Assembly: GCA_000775715.1 (NCBI GenBank)
Contig: JRWQ01000006.1
Span: 1 to 64,000 of the forward strand
Length of the DNA: 64,000 bases
Source of the DNA: Vibrio tubiashii
Lineage (GTDB): Bacteria > Pseudomonadota > Gammaproteobacteria > Enterobacterales > Vibrionaceae
Direction: 5' to 3'
Shown here: positions 58,576 through 64,000 of the stretch, one piece after another
Layout of the letters: each line of letters starts with the position of its first letter
How positions within the stretch are numbered: the first letter of the stretch is position 1
Notes under the pieces: generated by a model
What the model was told of the DNA's origin: nothing
The model's database searches: none
Seen by the model: only the letters and a program-made list of their open reading frames with translations
Translations under genes and position numbers: made by a program

Positions 58576-59484
58576 ATGAAACAGGAATACGCCCGCTTAG
58601 TAACGCTGGCAGCATGGACAGCAACCATAGTTGCGACGATTTTATTGGTAGTGAAAGTCGGCGCTTGGTGGGCGACAGGCTCGGTGAGCCTATTGGCCTC
58701 ACTCATTGACTCAATGCTCGATATCGCCGCTTCGTTAGTTAATCTTATTGTTGTGCGTTATTCGCTCCAACCAGCAGATAAAGAACACACCTTCGGCCAT
58801 GGTAAAGCGGAATCTTTAGCAGCCCTTGCGCAAGCTATGTTTATCTCTGGCTCTGCAGTCTTCCTCATCTTGAACGGTATTGAACGTTTATTTAAGCCCC
58901 ACGAACTTCAGTCACCAGAGTATGGTGTTTATGTCAGCTTGTTTGCCATTGTGGTGACGTTCGCTCTAGTGCGCTTCCAAAAACATGTGGTGAAAAAAAC
59001 GGGCAGTCAGGCTATAGCGGCTGATTCACTGCATTATCAATCTGATCTTTACATGAATGCGGCAATTATGTTGGCGCTAGGATTAAGTTGGTTTGGGGTT
59101 ACTCAAGCAGACTCAGTATTTGCGGTATTAATTGGCTTTTATATACTCTACAGCGCCGTCAAAATGGTTCAAGAAGCGGTGCAAACTTTACTTGATCGTA
59201 AGTTACCGGATGAGGAGTTAAAGGCGATTCGCGAGTGCTGTGTCAAAGTTGAAGGTGTGCTAGGGGTTCACCAACTTAGAACCCGAATGTCAGGCCCAAC
59301 TCGTTTTATTCAGTTGCATTTGGAGCTAGAAGATAAAATGCCACTAATCGAGGCGCACCGGATCTCAGATGAGGTGGAAGATAAACTGCTTGAGCTATTC
59401 CCTGAATCGGATGTTTTGATCCACCAAGATCCTTATTCGGTCGTGCTTGGCGCAGAAAAAGCGCAGAAGTCGCAGGGTTGGTAA
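58576..59484 (+). CDS. fieF: Ferrous-iron efflux pump FieF (cation diffusion facilitator)
   Basis: 302 residues. Six membrane helices (about 1-210) with the metal-site motifs DSMLD (HxxxD-type site A) and [10 protein letters not shown], and a cytoplasmic C-terminal domain with [11 protein letters not shown] and LIHQDPYS. Exports Fe(II) or Zn(II) by proton antiport. ATG 58576 gives the E. coli-like start MKQEYARLV; the longer frame overlaps the cpxP terminator. The cpx-fieF-pfkA order is that of E. coli. Confidence 0.93.
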   Translation: MKQEYARLVTLAAWTATIVATILLVVKVGAWWATGSVSLLASLIDSMLDIAASLVNLIVVRYSLQPADKEHTFGHGKAESLAALAQAMFISGSAVFLILNGIERLFKPHELQSPEYGVYVSLFAIVVTFALVRFQKHVVKKTGSQAIAADSLHYQSDLYMNAAIMLALGLSWFGVTQADSVFAVLIGFYILYSAVKMVQEAVQTLLDRKLPDEELKAIRECCVKVEGVLGVHQLRTRMSGPTRFIQLHLELEDKMPLIEAHRISDEVEDKLLELFPESDVLIHQDPYSVVLGAEKAQKSQGW

Positions 59485-59740
59485 CGCAAAACGGTTAGTT
59501 ATTGGCTATCTTTTCACTTGGAGCACTTTTAACTGTGATCCTGATGTGTATCAATGATGGTAATTGGCAAAGCTGTAATACTCTTACATAAGTAGAAAAG
59601 TTACATATTTAGACGCAAATATATCTAGTATTCCTGATTAGGAAAGGTAACATATTGCGCAGTTAAGGAATTTTGTTGGTGGCTTTTGAAAGCGGCTAAC
59701 GTAAAAATTGAAATAAGATTCCCAAAAATCGAGGGTGAGC
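59485..59740. other. fieF-pfkA intergenic region (256 bp)
   Basis: AT-rich; presumably holds the pfkA promoter. No terminator, dyad or operator stands out. Confidence 0.4.
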
Positions 59741-60703
59741 ATGATTAAGAAGATCGGTGTCTTGACGAGTGGCGGTGACGCACCAGGTATGAACGCAGCG
59801 GTTCGTGGCGTGGTTCGCACAGCCCTGTCTGAAGGATTAGAAGTTTACGGTGTATTTGATGGCTACTTAGGTCTGTATGAAGATCGTATCGAAAAACTAG
59901 ATCGTTCAAGTGTTTCTGATGTGATCAACAAGGGTGGTACTTTCTTAGGTTCTGCACGTTTCCCAGAGTTCAAAGAAGTTGAAGTTCGTCAGCAAGCGAT
60001 CGAGAACCTGCAAAAGCACGGTATCGAAGCGCTAGTTGTTGTTGGCGGTGACGGATCTTACATGGGTGCGAAGAAGTTAACTGAAATGGGTTACCCATGT
60101 ATCGGTCTTCCAGGCACGATTGATAACGACATTGCAGGTACGGATTACACGATCGGTTACCTCACTGCGTTGAACACTGTTATCGATGCAATTGACCGTC
60201 TACGTGACACATCATCTTCACACCAACGTATCTCGATTGTTGAAATTATGGGTCGTCACTGTGGTGATCTAACACTCATGTCGGCAATCGCTGGTGGTTG
60301 TGAGTACATCATCACTCCTGAAACGGGTTTGGATAAAGAGAAGCTGATTGGCAATATCCAAGATGGGATTGCTAAAGGTAAAAAGCACGCAATCATTGCT
60401 CTAACTGAGCTAATGATGGACGCTAACGAACTAGCGAAAGAGATTGAAGCGGCAACAGGTCGCGAAACTCGCGCTACTGTTCTTGGTCACATCCAACGTG
60501 GTGGTCGTCCTACAGCATTCGACCGCGTTCTTGCATCACGTATGGGTAACTACGCTGTTCACCTATTGATGGAAGGTCATGGTGGCCGTTGTGTTGGTAT
60601 CCAGAAAGAGCAGCTTGTTCACCACGACATCATTGATGCAATTGAGAACATGAAGCGCCCAGTACGTGAAGACCTATTCAAAGTAGCAGAAGAGCTATTC
60701 TAA
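59741..60703 (+). CDS. pfkA: ATP-dependent 6-phosphofructokinase
   Basis: 320 residues, same as E. coli PfkA. Committed step of glycolysis. ATP site [13 protein letters not shown] (about 11-23), catalytic [11 protein letters not shown] (Asp about 127), and [15 protein letters not shown] 59741 is well spaced from GAGGG; the GTG two codons upstream is the alternative. Confidence 0.97.
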   Translation: MIKKIGVLTSGGDAPGMNAAVRGVVRTALSEGLEVYGVFDGYLGLYEDRIEKLDRSSVSDVINKGGTFLGSARFPEFKEVEVRQQAIENLQKHGIEALVVVGGDGSYMGAKKLTEMGYPCIGLPGTIDNDIAGTDYTIGYLTALNTVIDAIDRLRDTSSSHQRISIVEIMGRHCGDLTLMSAIAGGCEYIITPETGLDKEKLIGNIQDGIAKGKKHAIIALTELMMDANELAKEIEAATGRETRATVLGHIQRGGRPTAFDRVLASRMGNYAVHLLMEGHGGRCVGIQKEQLVHHDIIDAIENMKRPVREDLFKVAEELF

Positions 60704-60723
60704 GCTAGGCATTACGCTGAACT

Positions 60724-60763
60724 AAAAAAGCCAGTTGGGAGACCAACTGGCTTTTTGTTTTTT
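60724..60763. terminator. Bidirectional terminator between pfkA and the dcu gene
   Basis: 12-bp stem AAAGCCAGTTGG / CCAACTGGCTTT bounded by A and T runs; serves both convergent genes. Confidence 0.93.
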
Positions 60764-60776
60764 AGCGGGCTAGTGA

Positions 60777-62102
60777 TTAGTTGATCAACATAGTTGATAG
60801 CAAGTAACCAACAGTTGTTGCTGTGATTACGCCGATAAATCCTGGTAGCAAGAAGCTGTGATTGAGGACATATTTACCAATCTGAGTGGTACCAGAACGA
60901 TCAAAGGTAATCGCTGCAAGATCGCTTGGGTAGAACGGGAAGAAGAAATACGCGTAACACGCTGGTAGAACACCAATCAGCACAGGAGCAGGGATACCCA
61001 TAGCAAACCCGAGTGGCAGCATGATGGTTAGTACTGCGGCTTGGCTCTTCAAGAAAATTGAAACCACAAACATCGCGATGGCAAATGTCCATGGGTGTGC
61101 TGCAACAATATCGCTGACTAAGCTGATCAGGTATGGCTTATGGAAGCCGATAATGGTGTCACTCATCCACGCAATACCGAAGATAATGATCACCGCTGTC
61201 ATACCCGCGATAAACACGTTACTGTGAACAATCTTCTTCGGTTCAACCTTGGTGGTGAGAAGAATTAAGGCACCGACTGATAGCATTAAGAACTGAATCG
61301 CGACCGACATTTTAACTCCGCTAGGGAGCAGACCGAGATCCTTACCAAACATAGCGACGAAGATAACCGTAGCAATACCCGCTAGGAATATACTTAAGCC
61401 ACGTTTGGCGACTTTCTGACTCTGGGGTTCGCTCTCATCTTGCTGTACTTCATCGATCAACTGAGCTTTAAACTCAGGATCTTGGCAGCGAGCTTTAAAC
61501 TCTTGATCTTGGTCTAGTTCCTTGCCGCGCTTTAAGCTCCACAAACAACCTACAAGTACGCCGATCAAGGTAGCGGGGATGGTGACGAGTAGAACGTTGA
61601 CCAAGCTGATATCCAAGTGGTTATCTGCAGCCGTGGCCATTACAACGGCTGCCGCTGCTGCAATAGGGCTTGCTGTAATACCCATTTGCGACGCAACGGT
61701 GGCCATGGCCATAGGGCGTTCTGGACGGATTCCCTTCTTATAAGCTACGTCATAAATCACCGGAAGAAGAGGATAAACCGAATGGCCTGTGCCGACTAAT
61801 ACCGTTAAAGAGTAGGTACAAAGTGGGCCAAGGAATACGATTTGGCTTGGGTGTTTGCGCAGTAATCGCTCGGCAAATTTAACTAAGAGCTTGAGACCAC
61901 CTGTGGCTTCGAGAGTGGCTGAAGCCGCGACGACAGCGAGAATGATCAGCATAACACTGATTGGAGGTGAGCCGGGGGCAACGCCAAATACGAAGGCGAG
62001 GACGGAAACACCTAAACCACCAAGGAGACCAAACGCGATGCCTCCATGGCGAATACCGATGAATATCACCGTCAGAAGCAAGAGCATATGTATATAGAAC
62101 AT
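60777..62102 (-). CDS. Anaerobic C4-dicarboxylate transporter, Dcu (DcuA/DcuB) family
   Basis: 441 residues, about 12 membrane helices. Closest by eye to DcuB: PPISVMLIILAVVAASATLEATGG, VGTGHSVYPLLPVIYD and YPSDLAAITFDRSGTTQIGKYV. It would exchange fumarate, malate or aspartate for succinate and so support FrdABCD. A variable cytoplasmic loop (about 195-235) is hydrophilic. ATG 62102 follows TAGGGT; TTG 62108 is rejected. DcuA versus DcuB cannot be settled here. Confidence 0.88.
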   Translation of the reverse strand: MFYIHMLLLLTVIFIGIRHGGIAFGLLGGLGVSVLAFVFGVAPGSPPISVMLIILAVVAASATLEATGGLKLLVKFAERLLRKHPSQIVFLGPLCTYSLTVLVGTGHSVYPLLPVIYDVAYKKGIRPERPMAMATVASQMGITASPIAAAAAVVMATAADNHLDISLVNVLLVTIPATLIGVLVGCLWSLKRGKELDQDQEFKARCQDPEFKAQLIDEVQQDESEPQSQKVAKRGLSIFLAGIATVIFVAMFGKDLGLLPSGVKMSVAIQFLMLSVGALILLTTKVEPKKIVHSNVFIAGMTAVIIIFGIAWMSDTIIGFHKPYLISLVSDIVAAHPWTFAIAMFVVSIFLKSQAAVLTIMLPLGFAMGIPAPVLIGVLPACYAYFFFPFYPSDLAAITFDRSGTTQIGKYVLNHSFLLPGFIGVITATTVGYLLSTMLIN

Positions 62103-62211
62103 GATCAAACCCTACATTGTTAAATATAGGGTTATGCTATCCAAAAGTGGTAGTTGGAAATGTGAGCTTTTTTTGTTTATTCGTCCGAATAATTCGCTAT
62201 CGGATGATTCC

Positions 62212-62225
62212 TTGTCGCGAATCAA
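62212..62225. promoter_or_regulatory. Candidate FNR site upstream of the dcu gene
   Basis: TTGTCGCGAATCAA matches TTGAT-N4-ATCAA at eight of ten positions, 110 nt before the ATG. Fits anaerobic induction, but unproven. Confidence 0.4.
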
Positions 62226-62271
62226 AAACTGCGATTTAAACCAAAAGCTTGTGTATAAATACTCGTAGGGA

Positions 62272-62766
62272 TCACGACTTATGTTTGCTATGACGACGTT
62301 TTTGGAATTTCTGATGCACGCCTCTGCGCAATGCTTGGATGCGGTTTTCCGCTTTATCGACCCCGAGTAATACCGACAGAGCAAGCACTGTGATCACGAC
62401 AGATTGGTGAAAGTAGCCTAAACCAATCATCATACCTATAGAGGCAAGGACCCAAATAATCGCTGCCGAGGTTACGCCGTGGATCTTTCCATCTAGAGTC
62501 ATCATAACTCCAGCACCTAAGAAGCCTACACCTGTGATGATCTGCCCTAACACTCGAGCTTGATCTAAGGTATTTGGTGATAGTGAAACTGCCATTGACA
62601 TAAACAGGTAGGTGCCGGAAATGATCAAAATTGATGTACGGATACCGACGGGCTTACCTCGAGTTTGTCGCTCTGCACCGATCAAAATACCATTGATGGC
62701 ACAGCAGAAAAGTGCGAGCCAACTGAAAGGACCCAAGTCTAAAAGTTGGGCGACATGTGCTTGCAT
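62272..62766 (-). CDS. MgtC/SapB-family membrane protein
   Basis: 164 residues. About four to five membrane helices in the N-terminal 135 residues; motifs GILIGAERQTRGKPVGIRT and GVGFLGAGVMM define the MgtC/SapB family. Only a short basic tail follows, so it lacks the cytoplasmic domain of Salmonella MgtC and its role may differ. A perfect GGAGGT precedes ATG 62766; the TTG further upstream is rejected. Confidence 0.85.
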   Translation of the reverse strand: MQAHVAQLLDLGPFSWLALFCCAINGILIGAERQTRGKPVGIRTSILIISGTYLFMSMAVSLSPNTLDQARVLGQIITGVGFLGAGVMMTLDGKIHGVTSAAIIWVLASIGMMIGLGYFHQSVVITVLALSVLLGVDKAENRIQALRRGVHQKFQKRRHSKHKS

Positions 62767-62898
62767 AGTGACCTCCAAAAGCGCGGAGTATGCACATAAA
62801 GTCCCTGCTGGACGAACAAATAATTTTTGCCTTAACGGTCACTATTCAATATCAAGCTTGGACTAGGGTTGACTTTGCTACAACTTGATAGTGCTAGG

Positions 62899-63921
62899 CT
62901 ACTCTAAATGCAGGTCGAGCGGGGTTTTACTGGCCCGTCCTCCAATTTCTCGGGTCAATTTTGGCACGAGATAACCAGAGACTCGCTCTAGTAGCCCTTG
63001 CATGATCGCTTTTGCTTCTTGATCTGAAATGTAGAAGTGGGCGGCGCCCTGAACCTTGTCTAATACATGAATATAGTAGGGTAGGATACCCGCATCAAAC
63101 AGGGCATGGCTTAAGTTGACCTGAGCTTCAACGCTATTGTTAACCCCTTTGAGCATCACGCCCTGATTTAATAGCGTGACATTGGCCTGTTTAAGGCGAC
63201 TCATTGCGTCTCTCAGCTCTTGGTTCACTTCATTCGAATGGTTAATGTGAGTTACCAGAATGACTTGCAACCTCGACTCGCCCAATATGTCGCACAAACT
63301 GTCAGTAATTCGATCTGGGATAACGACTGGCAGGCGAGAGTGGATGCGCAGACGTTTGATATGTCGGATATCGGCAATGCGATCAATCAGCCATTTTAGC
63401 TCTTCATCTTTAGCCATTAAGGGATCGCCGCCAGACAAGATCAGCTCATCCAGTTCTGGGGTCGCTTGGATATAGTCTAAGTTTTGCTGCCAAACCGCTT
63501 TGTTGCCTTTGTTTTCATCATATGGGAAGTGACGACGGAAACAGTAGCGGCAGTTGATCGCGCAGCCCCCCTTTAGGATCATCAATGCCCGACTGCGGTA
63601 TTTGTGCAGTAATCCTGGGGTTGTATTGTTTTGTTCTGCAAGCGGATCGTTTGAGTAACCCGCGTGCACTTCAAACTCTTCGTTTAATGGCAGAATCTGA
63701 CGGAGAAGGGGATCGAAAGGATTGCCTTTTTCCATTCTATCAACAAAACTTTGCGGAACACGCTGCGCAAAAAGCTTGCGAGCTGCAAACCCCTCTTGCC
63801 ACGGCTTGGGATCAATTTCGAGTTGTTCAAGCAGTTTTGCAGGATCAGAGATCCCATTCGCTAGCTGTTTGAGCCAGTTTTGCTCAACAGAAACAACTTT
63901 TCGGGTTATGATGTGCGGCAT
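62899..63921 (-). CDS. epmB: EF-P (R)-beta-lysine synthesis enzyme, lysine 2,3-aminomutase EpmB
   Basis: 340 residues. Radical SAM enzyme with the cluster motif CAINCRYCFRRHFPY (CxxxCxxC, about 120) and the PLP lysine near the C-terminus. Converts L-alpha-lysine to (R)-beta-lysine used by EpmA. Divergent from efp with 32 nt between start codons, as in E. coli. Confidence 0.95.
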   Translation of the reverse strand: MPHIITRKVVSVEQNWLKQLANGISDPAKLLEQLEIDPKPWQEGFAARKLFAQRVPQSFVDRMEKGNPFDPLLRQILPLNEEFEVHAGYSNDPLAEQNNTTPGLLHKYRSRALMILKGGCAINCRYCFRRHFPYDENKGNKAVWQQNLDYIQATPELDELILSGGDPLMAKDEELKWLIDRIADIRHIKRLRIHSRLPVVIPDRITDSLCDILGESRLQVILVTHINHSNEVNQELRDAMSRLKQANVTLLNQGVMLKGVNNSVEAQVNLSHALFDAGILPYYIHVLDKVQGAAHFYISDQEAKAIMQGLLERVSGYLVPKLTREIGGRASKTPLDLHLE

Positions 63922-63953
63922 TGAATTTAGCTCTAAGAATGTAAGAGGAAAAA

Positions 63954-64000
63954 ATGGCTACTGTTAGCACCAATGAATTTAAAGGCGGCTTGAAACTCAT
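63954..64000 (+). CDS. efp: Elongation factor P, start only (cut by window end)
   Basis: The final 47 nt encode MATVSTNEFKGGLKL, the conserved N-terminus of EF-P, after an AAGAGGAA ribosome-binding site. EF-P relieves ribosome stalling at polyproline stretches and is the substrate of EpmA/EpmB. Confidence 0.93.
   Translation, partial: MATVSTNEFKGGLKL

Noticed and set aside
59735..59740. GTG start of pfkA
   Set aside because: GAGGG directly abuts this GTG, too close for ribosome binding; ATG 59741 is properly spaced and yields the standard 320 residues.

Overview
The window is a stretch of the larger chromosome of a Vibrio species. The evidence is a recognisable AphA (PadR-type quorum-sensing regulator) next to ppc, an ArgH-ArgA fusion, a Prx5-glutaredoxin hybrid divergent from oxyR, a DUF3624 protein, a short FtsN and intact MetJ, Arg, Cpx and Fur operator sequences. 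Almost everything is core gene content. I see no phage, integron, insertion sequence, CRISPR array or complete RNA gene. The accessory part is a set of intergenic repeat islands.

Layout. 1-55: the last 14 nt of a tRNA-Asp gene and its terminator, probably the end of an rrn operon. 116-5363: an EAL-domain membrane protein, glpX, zapB and metF. 5608-11095: metBL divergent from metJ, then a malic enzyme; three-box MetJ operators precede metF and lie between metB and metJ. 11351-18213: rpmE, priA, cytR, ftsN, hslVU. 18396-23141: frdABCD divergent from epmA. 23364-26499: yibN-like rhodanese, secB, gpsA, cysE. 26753-30359: aphA and ppc. 30870-37425: argE divergent from argC-argB-argG, then argH(A), with paired ARG boxes. 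37558-40087: DUF3624, RidA-like protein, prx5/grx and oxyR. 40140-54054: mrcA divergent from pilMNOPQ, then aroK-aroB-damX-dam-rpe-gph-trpS. 54420-55612: trmL and Fur-box-controlled sodA. 55686-60703: cpxRA divergent from cpxP, then fieF and pfkA. 60777-64000: a Dcu C4-dicarboxylate carrier, an MgtC-like protein, epmB and the first 47 nt of efp.

How genes work together. EpmA, EpmB and EF-P form one translation-factor modification pathway (epmA lies about 40 kb from epmB/efp). FrdABCD and the Dcu carrier fit fumarate respiration with C4-dicarboxylate exchange. MetB, MetL and MetF feed methionine synthesis under MetJ. ArgE, ArgC, ArgB, ArgG and ArgH(A) supply most of arginine synthesis. PilMNOPQ, MrcA, DamX, FtsN and ZapB belong to envelope building and division. 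CpxRA/CpxP is an envelope-stress circuit with a perfect CpxR box.

Most interesting: (1) the aphA leader holds two sequences complementary to the conserved core of Vibrio Qrr sRNAs; (2) four intergenic islands carry a shared REP-like element, often as inverted pairs, with 7-bp or 8-bp tandem repeats inside or beside them; (3) the short mrcA-pilM gap holds several perfect dyads. No wholly new multi-gene system is evident.
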